Shown here: one piece after another, positions 1 to 6,983 of the stretch
How the letters are laid out: each line of letters starts with the position of its first letter
How positions within the stretch are numbered: the first letter of the stretch is position 1
NCBI RefSeq assembly: GCF_009725235.1
Contig: NZ_WJFC01000301.1
Location: 1-12,297, forward strand
Origin: Scytonema sp. UIC 10036
Lineage (GTDB): Bacteria; Cyanobacteriota; Cyanobacteriia; Cyanobacteriales; Nostocaceae
Direction of reading: 5' to 3'
Length of the DNA stretch: 12,297 nt
The notes under the pieces: model-generated
The model's database searches: none
Told to the model about the DNA's origin: nothing
What the model saw: only the letters and a program-made list of their open reading frames with translations
Position numbers and translations under genes: made by a program

Positions 1-6
1 TTTTTT

Positions 7-53
7 TGTTGTTTGTTGTTATTTGTATTTAGTTTTTTGTTGTTGGTTGTTGG
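7..53. repeat. T/G-rich low-complexity tract with short heptamer repeats
   Basis: This T-rich, GTT-rich stretch contains two short heptamer duplications: TGTTGTT twice (7-20) and TTGTTGG twice (40-53). It lies just downstream of the DUF1537 kinase gene, beside the longer CCACTAA array. I see no gene in 1-89 and no convincing intrinsic terminator. It is probably degenerate STRR-type repeat DNA. Confidence 0.55.
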
Positions 54-65
54 TTTTTCTGCTAA

Positions 66-105
66 CCACTATCCACTAACCACTAACCACTAACCACTAA
101 CCACT
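66..105. repeat. Heptameric tandem repeat (CCACTAA, about 5.7 copies)
   Basis: The unit CCACTAA repeats in strict 7-bp register from 66. The first copy is CCACTAT, four exact copies follow, and a partial copy ends at 105. This is the short tandemly repeated repetitive (STRR) type known from heterocystous cyanobacteria. On the minus strand each unit reads TTAGTGG and carries TAG. The array therefore supplies the stop codon (90-92) and the last four residues (VVSG) of the DUF1537 kinase. Confidence 0.9.
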
Positions 106-1418
106 TTTAATCTTTCATAAACTGTTGCTAAAGCATGAGCATCGCCCACATTGCCAGGAAATAATACCACTGGTAGATCGGGAAACTGAGGATGATCTGA
201 TGGAGTTTTTACCATTGAACAACCAGCTAGAATTTGACCGAGCAAACGTGCTGAAGTCAAAGCTAAACCAGTACTTAAAACATCGTTAGACGTAATGCCG
301 CCCTTACTAATTAAAAACCCAATATTTGATGGTAGATGCCGTACAATATCCATTAACAAAGCTGAAACTTTCAAACCAAATTGCAATCTAGTTTCCACAT
401 TTTCAAATGTTAGCTCTTGACGACTGGTATAAATTACTGGTGTGTTGTGAGCATCATGTGCTGCTTGAACACTGTCAACAACCTTGATTAGAAGTGTAGC
501 AGATTCATCTGCGCTTGCATTAACCAACTGAGCAACATCAACTTCTATACCCTCTGTTCCCTCTTCTTCCAAGAGCATCTTTAATTGCTCGGTTGTTTTT
601 TTTACGTGGGAACCTACTATGACTGCGCCCGGTTTACCCCCTCTCACATACTGTGCCATATTTTCTGCTGCAATCGGTTGGGGTGGCAATCCTGCTAAAG
701 CTGTTAAGATACTGGCAGCGCTGCGAAATAAAAACCTTTTTCCTTGGCTTGCTGCTGCTAATACGTCTTGTGCAAAACGGTTAAGATCTGCTTGAGTTTC
801 TCCATCCACAACTACACACCGATTGTGGCTGAGATGCATTAAGCGTTCCAAACTTCCATCTCGAATATCTTTAAGTAAGAAGCGTTCTACTGAGTTTTTT
901 TCAATACGACCCTTTGTTTTTTCTTCTACGTAATTGGGTAAATAACTGTGATGGTAGGCAAAAACTGAATCGCGAGCAAACTCAGTTTCATGCACGGGGG
1001 TTGGAATACCATTGATTATCAAATAGTGTATGCTGTCGCGGGTGATACGTCCGCCCTCAAAAAATGCTGGTACAAGGAAATGAGCATCAAAAGAACCGAG
1101 TTCTTCAGCAATAACATCGGTTTCAATAGGATAATGTCCCCGTAAAGTGGAGTCAGAACGACTGACGATTAGAAAATCATGAATTTCTTCAGCTTCGATA
1201 GCTTGCTTTAGGTTCTGGCAAACTTCTCTAGTCACCGATGCTGCTTTATCTGCAGGGAGTGACCTTGTATTAGTTAGCACAAAGAAAATCGGTGAATCGT
1301 CTTGTAACCCCAGTCGCAGGGTATCTACATCCCAGCGCATGAGCAGTAAGCAACTGTGAACTGTTTGAGAACCTGTGGGATCGTCATCCAGGACAATGAT
1401 TTTTGGTTTTGTATTCAT
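90..1418 (-). CDS. Four-carbon acid sugar kinase family protein (DUF1537)
   Basis: This 442-residue protein matches the two-domain DUF1537 family in length and layout. The N-terminal substrate-binding half has LDDDPTGSQ (10-18), TNTRSLP (49-55), SRSDSTLRGHYP (86-97) and VPAFFEGGRIT (116-126). The C-terminal nucleotide-binding half has VIVGSH (266-271), SKGGITSND (371-379) and PGNVGD (421-426). Characterised members phosphorylate C4 sugar acids such as threonate, erythronate or 3-oxo-tetronate, using ATP in the cytoplasm. None of the usual partner genes (dehydrogenase, aldolase, isomerase) is nearby, so the substrate is unknown. The ATG start is preceded by a purine-rich stretch with AGGTG. 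The gene lies 22 bp after the two-TM gene and is probably co-transcribed with it. The last four residues and the stop codon lie inside a heptamer repeat. The family call is firm; the exact reaction is not. Confidence 0.9.
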   Translation of the reverse strand: MNTKPKIIVLDDDPTGSQTVHSCLLLMRWDVDTLRLGLQDDSPIFFVLTNTRSLPADKAASVTREVCQNLKQAIEAEEIHDFLIVSRSDSTLRGHYPIETDVIAEELGSFDAHFLVPAFFEGGRITRDSIHYLIINGIPTPVHETEFARDSVFAYHHSYLPNYVEEKTKGRIEKNSVERFLLKDIRDGSLERLMHLSHNRCVVVDGETQADLNRFAQDVLAAASQGKRFLFRSAASILTALAGLPPQPIAAENMAQYVRGGKPGAVIVGSHVKKTTEQLKMLLEEEGTEGIEVDVAQLVNASADESATLLIKVVDSVQAAHDAHNTPVIYTSRQELTFENVETRLQFGLKVSALLMDIVRHLPSNIGFLISKGGITSNDVLSTGLALTSARLLGQILAGCSMVKTPSDHPQFPDLPVVLFPGNVGDAHALATVYERLKVVSG

Positions 1419-1440
1419 CTTGGTGTCACCTACTCCTCAC

Positions 1441-2103
1441 TTACTGGGGAGACTGCAATTTTCTTACCTCTGCTTGAACATCAAGAGCAATTTGCAACGA
1501 TTGATTGAGAAATTGAGCATATTCGCTAGCTTGAGCGCTCAGCTGCAAAGTTTGCAAATTCGTTAAATTATTGACAAATAGCTCTTGGTTGTTGGCAAGC
1601 AGTTTTTTATTATCTCGCAAAATTCGTTCTGTTTTCAAAGCCCGGACTAAATCTTCTCGAATAAGTTGTAAAGCCGCGATCGCTTTCTCTCGATCGTTAA
1701 AATTGCTCTCATTGCCTGATGTTGTGAGTTGATCGTGAATATCTATCGCTTTGATAACAGAATGATACTTATCAACTTCATCTAAAAGTGTTGTCAGTGT
1801 TTTTGGACAGCTTATACGCCGCCAAACCCATCTTGCGATCGCTACAGTTACTGGTACTAAAATTAACAAGAGTATCCCTAAAAGGATTGAGGAACCGAAG
1901 ATGGGCAAAATAATAAACGCATAAATTCCACCGACAACAATCGGTGTGAGAGCAAGTGCTACTATCATTTCATTTACAAGAAAACCCAATCGCTTCTCGC
2001 GATTTTGCATAATAGAAGGTCGAAATACGTCATCTGGGTCTAACCCAATCAAGCGTCTGAGTTCGCCCTTTGTAATTTCCAAGCCCATTAAATCTGGCTG
2101 CAA
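1441..2103 (-). CDS. Two-TM membrane protein with helical C-terminal region, unknown function
   Basis: I do not recognise a named family for this 220-residue protein. The N-terminal ~40 residues are polar (EITKGELRRLIGLDPDDVF). Two strong hydrophobic segments follow at about 45-67 and 70-92, joined by a very short turn, so both ends should face the same side of the membrane. The rest (about 100-220) is predicted helical and rich in Leu, Gln, Asn and charged residues, with possible coiled coil from about 138 on. The start is TTG: AGGAG sits 8 nt upstream, while the next ATG (2086-2088) would be too far from it. The gene lies 120 bp behind a membrane-type GTPase and 22 bp ahead of a DUF1537 kinase. 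It could be a membrane partner of the GTPase, but only position supports this. Confidence 0.75.
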   Translation of the reverse strand: MQPDLMGLEITKGELRRLIGLDPDDVFRPSIMQNREKRLGFLVNEMIVALALTPIVVGGIYAFIILPIFGSSILLGILLLILVPVTVAIARWVWRRISCPKTLTTLLDEVDKYHSVIKAIDIHDQLTTSGNESNFNDREKAIAALQLIREDLVRALKTERILRDNKKLLANNQELFVNNLTNLQTLQLSAQASEYAQFLNQSLQIALDVQAEVRKLQSPQ

Positions 2104-2111
2104 GTTTTATA

Positions 2112-2116
2112 CTCCT
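2112..2116 (-). promoter_or_regulatory. Ribosome binding site deciding a TTG start
   Basis: On the minus strand AGGAG lies 8 nt before the TTG at 2103. This is optimal spacing and supports TTG rather than the in-frame ATG 15 bases further in as the start of the two-TM protein. Confidence 0.6.
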
Positions 2117-2223
2117 GTTATACCGCTTATATTCTGATAGTATTTTAGAAATACGATAGCCACGTTTCTAAGCGCCAGAACTAGTTGCAGAAGTAGCGGA
2201 GAAGAAAAGTATGTGAGTGATGG

Positions 2224-3699
2224 CTACTTCGACTTCACCTTATTGCGTAATTCATCCTTGATTCGGCTGAGGATAGAACTTTCATCAAGATCTGCCAAAA
2301 TTTTACTAATGACAGCTTTCGGTCCACTGGGTCCCCATGATGCTCCATTGGCTAAATATGCTTTGGTGACTTGCCCTATGGCGTAGGAAGAAACGCCTGC
2401 AACGCCTGCTTGCGTCAGGGCTACAGATAAATAGGGACCGAGGGAAATACCACCAGTTGCAGGTGCAGATAGTCCCAACAGTGTTTTGAGGGAACTTAAA
2501 CCCAAGTTCGCCAGTAATTCGCTCGCAGTAATGCCACCCATCCCAAGGGCAATTTGTTTTAATAAGTTGACCGCTCCTGTTTCTGTCATGGGAATGCTGT
2601 AGAGTTTGGATAAACCTACAATCAGGGCAACATCAATGACCGCTCCGCTCAGAAAATCTACTACAGTGACAGGATTGAGTGCGATCGCAATTGCCTTTGT
2701 CATGACTGACTTCCAAATAAGCTGATTGGCTGCTTCGGCGCGAATTTTGAGTTTGCGCTGCACCAATTGTTCATTTACATTGTCAGCATAAATCATGGTG
2801 TTAAGAGCAACTAAAGCTTTCCCTTCACGTTGCAAAACTTCCAAAATTTTGAGTTTGAGTTCCTCAATTTGAGCAGTTCCCGACTGTAACTGTATACTAC
2901 GAGTTCCATCAGGACGGCGAACCATCGTCCTGATTAAGGGCGATGCAGCTGCCATAACAATTTCATCTGGTGAAAGGAGTTCTCTAACCCTCTCATTCCG
3001 AATTTTTTCATAAATTGCCATTCGGTCTGCTTCTGGATACTGGTCTACTTTATTAAATACCAGCAGAATAGGTTTACCAACCTCGCGTAGTTGAGAAAGG
3101 GCTTCGTGTTCGACTTTGGTCATGTCACCAGAAATTACAAACAGAATTAAATCCGCTTGTTTTGCAATCTGTTCTGCTAGTGCTGCGCGGGTATCGCCAT
3201 CTACCTCATCTAAACCAGGGGTATCAATCAGTTGTACTTGAGATTGACCTATTCCTGGTAAAGTGACTCGCAAAGCGTGTTCTGTTTTGCCGATTTCTTC
3301 TGAAGAAAAGCTCCAATCTACGGTTTGAGTATTGCGGGTGACACCGTGTAAGGGACCTGTTTCAAAGACTGGTTGTCCTACTAAGGCGTTCAGTAAGGAG
3401 GATTTGCCACGTCCCACCAAGCCAAAAGCTGCTATTTGAACTACCATGCGTTCTAGTTTTCCCAACATGGTTTCTAAGTCAGCAATTTCTGTTTCTAGCC
3501 CTTCTTGTTCTTGGGAGGTGAGATCTAGATGGGTTACTAAATTTTGTAGTGCTGTTTGTGCTTGTTTGTAGTTGATTTCTGCTTGAATGTCGTCAAAGGT
3601 GAAAATGGCACTATCAATTTCTTCTTGCCATTGGGGAGAGTTATTGTCTGGACGGGTTGCATTACCGTCAGGTTCGGGTATGGGTAATGTTGAGGTCAT
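2224..3699 (-). CDS. Membrane-associated GTPase with DUF697-like C-terminal region
   Basis: This 491-residue protein has an Era/dynamin-like G domain. G1 is GLVGRGKS (93-100), G3 is DTPGLDEV (159-166) and G4 is NKVD (216-219). A threonine in GVTRNT (119-124) is a likely G2, and AAAS (250-253) a likely G5. Residues about 27-90 are predicted helical, with possible coiled coil, ahead of the G domain. The C-terminal third (about 330-450) has several Gly/Ala-rich hydrophobic stretches with LNPVTVVDFLSGAVIDVALI. This resembles the DUF697 region found behind GTPase domains in cyanobacteria and suggests membrane association. Members are thought to act in membrane or envelope dynamics, but their role is not settled. 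The start is ATG with no Shine-Dalgarno match, and repeat DNA lies 18 bp upstream. It is the first gene of a likely three-gene transcript, though a 120-bp gap follows it. Confidence 0.85.
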   Translation of the reverse strand: MTSTLPIPEPDGNATRPDNNSPQWQEEIDSAIFTFDDIQAEINYKQAQTALQNLVTHLDLTSQEQEGLETEIADLETMLGKLERMVVQIAAFGLVGRGKSSLLNALVGQPVFETGPLHGVTRNTQTVDWSFSSEEIGKTEHALRVTLPGIGQSQVQLIDTPGLDEVDGDTRAALAEQIAKQADLILFVISGDMTKVEHEALSQLREVGKPILLVFNKVDQYPEADRMAIYEKIRNERVRELLSPDEIVMAAASPLIRTMVRRPDGTRSIQLQSGTAQIEELKLKILEVLQREGKALVALNTMIYADNVNEQLVQRKLKIRAEAANQLIWKSVMTKAIAIALNPVTVVDFLSGAVIDVALIVGLSKLYSIPMTETGAVNLLKQIALGMGGITASELLANLGLSSLKTLLGLSAPATGGISLGPYLSVALTQAGVAGVSSYAIGQVTKAYLANGASWGPSGPKAVISKILADLDESSILSRIKDELRNKVKSK

Positions 3700-3716
3700 A
3701 TCAATTTTAGATTTTG

Positions 3717-3748
3717 AACCGCAGATGAACGCAGATGGAGGCGGATAA
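3717..3748. repeat. Degenerate ACGCAGATG-type tandem repeat
   Basis: Three imperfect copies lie side by side: AACCGCAGATG, AACGCAGATG and GAGGCGGATA. Units of this form are widespread intergenic repeats in cyanobacteria (family knowledge from memory, not searched). The stretch sits in the presumed 5' leader or promoter region of the GTPase gene, whose start codon is at 3699. Confidence 0.6.
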
Positions 3749-3873
3749 TTTTAAGAATTATGTAGGTTTGTGTTTGGTTGTAATTTTAAATTTTTATATA
3801 CTACTCTATTTACCATCCTAATGATTTTTGGAAGCGCAGTCAGGAGAATCAAGGGGTCACGTGAGAATCAATA

Positions 3874-3915
3874 TCCAATACCCGATGCCCAATTCCCAAT
3901 CCCCAATCCCCAAAT
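3874..3915. repeat. Heptameric tandem repeat (CCCAATC type, 6 units)
   Basis: Six consecutive 7-bp units run TCCAATA, CCCGATG, CCCAATT, CCCAATC, CCCAATC and CCCAAAT. The array ends 64 bp before the tpiA start codon. Five runs of three or four C (3881-3911) are separated by loops of 3-4 bases, so the minus strand fits a G-quadruplex motif. The rest of the divergent gap (3700-3979) is AT-rich; I see no gene and no clear promoter in it. Confidence 0.85.
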
Positions 3916-3979
3916 GACCAACAAAACATCCTAAACTGAAGAATGCATCTGTAGCAGTAAGATATTGACGAAATCACCT

Positions 3980-4705
3980 GTGCGAAAAATAGTTATTGCC
4001 GGTAACTGGAAAATGTATAAAACTCAGGCAGAATCTGAAGATTTTTTAAGAGGATTCCTGCCTGCTTTGGACGCAACCCCTGATGAGCGAGAAGTGGTTT
4101 TGTGCGTCCCCTTTACTGACTTAAGCGCTTTGTCAAAAAATTTACATGGCAGTCGCGTACAATTGGGGGCACAAAATATCCACTGGGAGGAATTTGGAGC
4201 CTACACAGGTGAAATTTCCGGACCTATGCTAGCTGAAATTGGGGTACGTTATGTTGTTGTCGGTCATAGCGAACGGCGACAATATTTTGGGGAAACGGAT
4301 GAAACCGTTAATCTACGCCTTAAAGCCGCTCAACGTTTTGGATTCACCCCGATTCTTTGTGTGGGTGAAACTAAACAACAACGAGATGAGGGCGAAACAG
4401 AATCGCTGATTGCTCACCAAATAAAATCAGATTTGGTGGATGTGAATCAGGAGAATTTGGTGATTGCTTATGAACCCATTTGGGCGATTGGCACTGGTGA
4501 TACTTGTGAATGCAAGGAAGCCAATCGTGTCATTGGCTTCATTCGCAGTTTGTTGAGCAATCCTGATGTTCCAATTCAGTATGGCGGTTCCGTAAAGCCA
4601 AATCTTATTGATGAAATCATGGCTGAACCTGAAATTGATGGGGTTTTAGTGGGAGGGGCAAGTCTTGAACCTGCAAGCTTTGCTCGAATTGTCAACTATC
4701 ACTAG
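3980..4705 (+). CDS. tpiA: Triosephosphate isomerase
   Basis: TpiA interconverts dihydroxyacetone phosphate and glyceraldehyde 3-phosphate in glycolysis, gluconeogenesis and the Calvin cycle. From the GTG at 3980 the protein is 241 residues, normal for cyanobacterial TpiA. The catalytic residues are in place: Asn9 and Lys11 in AGNWKM, His96 in [10 protein letters not shown], and Glu165 in [11 protein letters not shown], which runs into mobile loop 6 (about 166-173). The phosphate-binding GGSVKP is at 202-207. I chose GTG because [12 protein letters not shown] is the typical N-terminus. An in-frame TTG at 3965 would add five residues (MTKSP), and neither start has a clear Shine-Dalgarno. A composite repeat of about 200 bp separates it from folP on the same strand, so co-transcription is possible but unproven. 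Confidence 0.97.
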   Translation: MRKIVIAGNWKMYKTQAESEDFLRGFLPALDATPDEREVVLCVPFTDLSALSKNLHGSRVQLGAQNIHWEEFGAYTGEISGPMLAEIGVRYVVVGHSERRQYFGETDETVNLRLKAAQRFGFTPILCVGETKQQRDEGETESLIAHQIKSDLVDVNQENLVIAYEPIWAIGTGDTCECKEANRVIGFIRSLLSNPDVPIQYGGSVKPNLIDEIMAEPEIDGVLVGGASLEPASFARIVNYH

Positions 4706-4718
4706 ATATATGTGCTTT

Positions 4719-4829
4719 TTCTCGTTCCCAGCTTCTAGCTGGGAATGCATTCCGATGGGCTGCTGCCTCACATCGTAAAATTTTTTTCTGTATGGAAGAG
4801 GCGGAGCCTCTCGTAAGAGCGTTACCAGG
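4719..4829. repeat. Composite palindromic intergenic element (hairpin-rich part)
   Basis: Separate inverted repeats occur in tandem here. The first is TTCCCAGCT-tct-AGCTGGGAA (4725-4745, 9-bp arms). The second is AGAGGC-gga-GCCTCT (4797-4811, 6-bp arms). The left arm of a third begins at 4820: CGTTACCAGGCT, one spacer base, then AGCCTGGTAACG, ending at 4844 (12-bp perfect arms). Elements starting CTCGTTCCCAG and containing GAGGCGGAGCCTC are typical dispersed repeats in Nostocales genomes. The hairpins have no following T-run, so I do not call them intrinsic terminators, though they could protect the 3' end of tpiA mRNA. Confidence 0.75.
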
Positions 4830-4919
4830 CTGAGCCTGGTAACGAGAGATGCGGGGCTGAGCCTGGTAACGAGAGATGCGGGACTGAGCCTGGTAACGAG
4901 AGATGCGGGGCTGAGCCTG
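4830..4919. repeat. 27-bp direct tandem repeat (3.3 copies)
   Basis: The 27-bp unit begins CTGAGCCTGGTAACGAGAGA and runs 4830-4856, 4857-4883 and 4884-4910, with a 9-bp partial copy at 4911-4919. The full copies differ only at the last base of the middle one. The first copy contains the right arm of the 12-bp palindrome at 4820-4844, so the array looks like repeated duplication of half of a palindromic element. Because 27 is a multiple of three, it leaves an open frame on the minus strand encoding a nine-residue repeat (LSPASLVTR). I do not regard that as a gene. Confidence 0.9.
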
Positions 4920-4946
4920 CTAAAATCCACGGGTCTAAAATCAACA

Positions 4947-5780
4947 ATGGTACTAATTATCCGAGAACACTGTTTTGAGTGGGGACAGCGCACTTATTTA
5001 ATGGGTGTTTTAAATGTTACTCCAGATAGCTTTAGTGATGGTGGCGATTTTTACACTCTTTCTGCTGCCTTAGCACAAGCACGGGCTATGGTAGCAAGTG
5101 GTGTAGATATTATCGATGTTGGAGGTCAGTCTACTCGACCTGGTGCAGAACAAATTTCTCTGACTGAAGAACTTGACCGTGTCTTGCCCGTCTTGCGCTT
5201 GTTGCGAACAGAACTACAAGTTCCTATTTCTGTGGATACTACAAGAGCGGATGTAGCAAAGGCAGCTGTGGAAGAAGGAGCAGATATAGTTAATGATATT
5301 TCTGGTGGTACTTTTGACCCAAAAATGTTGTCAACTATCAGTAGTCTTAATGTACCTGTGATACTGATGCATCTCCGGGGAAACCCACAGAATATGCAAA
5401 CCATGACTGATTATGAGGATTTGATGGGGGAGATTTTAAGTTTTCTGACACAGCAAATAGCTGCTGCAACAGCAGCTGGTATCGATCGCCAAAAAATTAT
5501 TATCGATCCGGGCATAGGCTTTGCTAAAAACTACGAGCACAATTTAGAAATTTTGCGCCGCTTACCGGAATTGCGTCAACTTAACTGCCCTATTTTAGTA
5601 GGGCTGTCCCGTAAAAGTTTCATTGGTCGAATTCTCAACCAACCAGATCCGAAATCCCGAGTCTGGGGAACGGCTGCGGCGTGTTGTGCTGCAATCTTTA
5701 ATGGTGCCGATCTTCTCCGAGTGCATGATGTTACAGAGATGCGGGATGTGTCATTGGTTGCTGATGCTATCTTTCGATAA
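4947..5780 (+). CDS. folP: Dihydropteroate synthase
   Basis: FolP condenses p-aminobenzoate with 6-hydroxymethyl-dihydropterin pyrophosphate to give dihydropteroate in folate synthesis; it is the sulfonamide target. The 277-residue length fits the family. Signature segments are all present: LMGVLNVTPDSFSDGG (18-33), DVGGQSTRPGA (57-67), SVDTTR (95-100), VNDISGG (115-121), LMH (140-142), DPGIGFAKN (187-195), SRKSFIG (221-227) and RVHDV (258-262). Position 60-61 reads GQ where many bacterial enzymes have GE. The ATG has no clear Shine-Dalgarno. The start lies only 27 bp beyond the 27-bp repeat array, so the leader is almost entirely repeat-derived. The gene converges on the SPFH gene with 23 bp between stop codons and no terminator visible. 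Confidence 0.97.
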   Translation: MVLIIREHCFEWGQRTYLMGVLNVTPDSFSDGGDFYTLSAALAQARAMVASGVDIIDVGGQSTRPGAEQISLTEELDRVLPVLRLLRTELQVPISVDTTRADVAKAAVEEGADIVNDISGGTFDPKMLSTISSLNVPVILMHLRGNPQNMQTMTDYEDLMGEILSFLTQQIAAATAAGIDRQKIIIDPGIGFAKNYEHNLEILRRLPELRQLNCPILVGLSRKSFIGRILNQPDPKSRVWGTAAACCAAIFNGADLLRVHDVTEMRDVSLVADAIFR

Positions 5781-5803
5781 TCGCCGCCCAATTTGCAATC
5801 GCT

Positions 5804-6706
5804 TTAGGTAGAACCATTTCCATTGCCAGATTTTTGCCCTTCATCATGGACGCTGTCGGATATCAAATCCATCATTTCGCTACCTTTGCCAGGATCGACA
5901 AAGACGACTTTGGCATTTTCGCTTTCACCCAGTTTATAGCTGGCATTGATATAATCTTGAGCAACAAGATAACGCAATATTTCCTTACTTTCTGGATTAG
6001 AACGTAAAGCATCAGAGAGAATTTGCATAGACTCTCGAGTTCCTTGAGCTTTCTTAACAGCTGCTTTCCGTGCGGCTTCTGCTTCCTTAAGCGCCGCCTC
6101 ACTCCTAATTGCAGCTGCTTGCTCTTCTTCCATTGACTTCTGAACACTTTCTGGGGGCGTAATTCTTTGAATATCCACTCTTATAATCTCAACTCCCCAA
6201 CCTAACTTCGGTTCACCCGTCACCGGATCTTTCAGCAGTTCCTTTGTCGTTGGATCTCTCTGCTCATTTGTTACTTCATTTAACATACTCTTAATAGTGT
6301 CACGCATTTTATTTCTAGCACTATTAGCATCCTGCAAAGTATTCTGAGCAACAACTTCTCGGATAGTTGTTGTAGCTAACTGAGTGATAGCACCTTGAAG
6401 ATCGTCTACTTTGTAGTAACTACTACTCATGTTTACGATCCTCCAAAAGATTACAGCATCAACTTCTAAATAAACATTATCGCTAGTTATAATATTTTGA
6501 GGTTTAATATCTAGATACTGCTCTCTCGTTGTGTCTTCCATCACAATCTGATCGATTAAAGGCACTATGAAGTTTAAACCAGGATTGAGTTTTCGGTGCT
6601 GCTTACCCAGGCGTTCGACTAAGGCTTCATTTCCCTGGTTTATCAGTTTTGCAGATCCTAATGCGTACCCTATCAGCACTAAGACTATTGCAATAATTGG
6701 TTCCAT
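5804..6706 (-). CDS. Stomatin-like SPFH/band 7 membrane protein
   Basis: This 300-residue protein starts with one hydrophobic segment (about 3-20). The SPFH/band 7 domain follows from about 20 to 190: NQGNEALVERLGK, NPGLNFIVPLID, TSDNVYLEVDAVIFWRI and TIREVVAQNTLQD. An Ala/Glu/Lys-rich helical region (about 190-225, EAALKEAEAARKAAVKKAQG) should form the coiled coil by which these proteins oligomerise. The polar tail ends in GNGNGST. Such proteins form ring or scaffold assemblies in the membrane and often affect proteolysis or ion channels. An insertion of about 20 residues (about 148-168), containing two imperfect DPxTxE units, interrupts the place where stomatins run straight from LDEAT into WGV. 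The ATG has AGGAG 5 nt upstream (6712-6716). The 245 bp between its start and the next terminator hold no gene I can see. Confidence 0.93.
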   Translation of the reverse strand: MEPIIAIVLVLIGYALGSAKLINQGNEALVERLGKQHRKLNPGLNFIVPLIDQIVMEDTTREQYLDIKPQNIITSDNVYLEVDAVIFWRIVNMSSSYYKVDDLQGAITQLATTTIREVVAQNTLQDANSARNKMRDTIKSMLNEVTNEQRDPTTKELLKDPVTGEPKLGWGVEIIRVDIQRITPPESVQKSMEEEQAAAIRSEAALKEAEAARKAAVKKAQGTRESMQILSDALRSNPESKEILRYLVAQDYINASYKLGESENAKVVFVDPGKGSEMMDLISDSVHDEGQKSGNGNGST

Positions 6707-6951
6707 GTAAGCTCCTAACTAAGTGTTTGGTAGAATTTACTATAAGGACACACTACTATCATGCCCTAAACTCAGGATTTTCTCCCTGAATGAGTATTGT
6801 TGGTATCACAAATCGAAGAAATAAGCAAGTGTTTATGAATTAGATACAAAAAGCTACACCAAGTCACTGTAGAACAACGCTATTAAATCACCAAGTGGTT
6901 ACGCTTGCAAGCATTTTATTTGTCCGTAACTTTACTTAATATAGTCTTGAT

Positions 6952-6983
6952 AAAAATAGGGGTTAGGGGCTACCCTACCCCTA
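6952..6983 (-). terminator. Intrinsic terminator of the DUF1400 hydrolase gene
   Basis: Read on the minus strand, an outer 7-bp stem TAGGGGT/ACCCCTA (6977-6983 with 6957-6963) encloses an inner AGGG/CCCT stem with a TAGC loop and a one-base bulge. Five T residues follow (6952-6956). The hairpin starts 11 bases after the stop codon of the hydrolase. Its upstream arm is the degenerate end of the heptamer array. Confidence 0.7.

Noticed and set aside
66..105. CRISPR array at the short repeats
   Set aside because: The repeats are 7 bp, directly adjacent and without spacers. The same holds for the other heptamer arrays, and no cas gene is present.
2140..2154. Inverted repeat GTATTT-tag-AAATAC between the GTPase and two-TM genes as a terminator
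   Set aside because: The stem is only 6 bp and entirely A/T-rich, with no U-tract. Chance is a sufficient explanation.
3965..3979. Upstream TTG start adding MTKSP to TpiA
   Set aside because: The GTG at 3980 gives the usual N-terminus [12 protein letters not shown] and the normal length. The TTG has no ribosome site to favour it, though it cannot be fully excluded.
4725..4745. Perfect 9-bp inverted repeat just after tpiA as an intrinsic terminator
   Set aside because: No T-run follows on either strand, and it belongs to the dispersed palindromic element, so it is listed as a repeat.
4646..4993. Minus-strand open frame of 115 residues with a nine-residue repeat LSPASLVTR
   Set aside because: It overlaps the end of tpiA and the start of folP in antisense and its centre is just the 27-bp intergenic repeat, whose length keeps any frame open. 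There is no ribosome site or recognisable domain.
5872..6147. Minus-strand open frame of 91 residues inside the SPFH gene
   Set aside because: It lies in another frame of a gene that is clearly coding, and its Lys/Gln/Leu-rich product is what a frame-shifted coiled-coil region gives.
6903..6912. Palindrome GCTTGCAAGC followed by a T-rich stretch as a plus-strand terminator
   Set aside because: The arms leave no loop and no plus-strand gene ends nearby.
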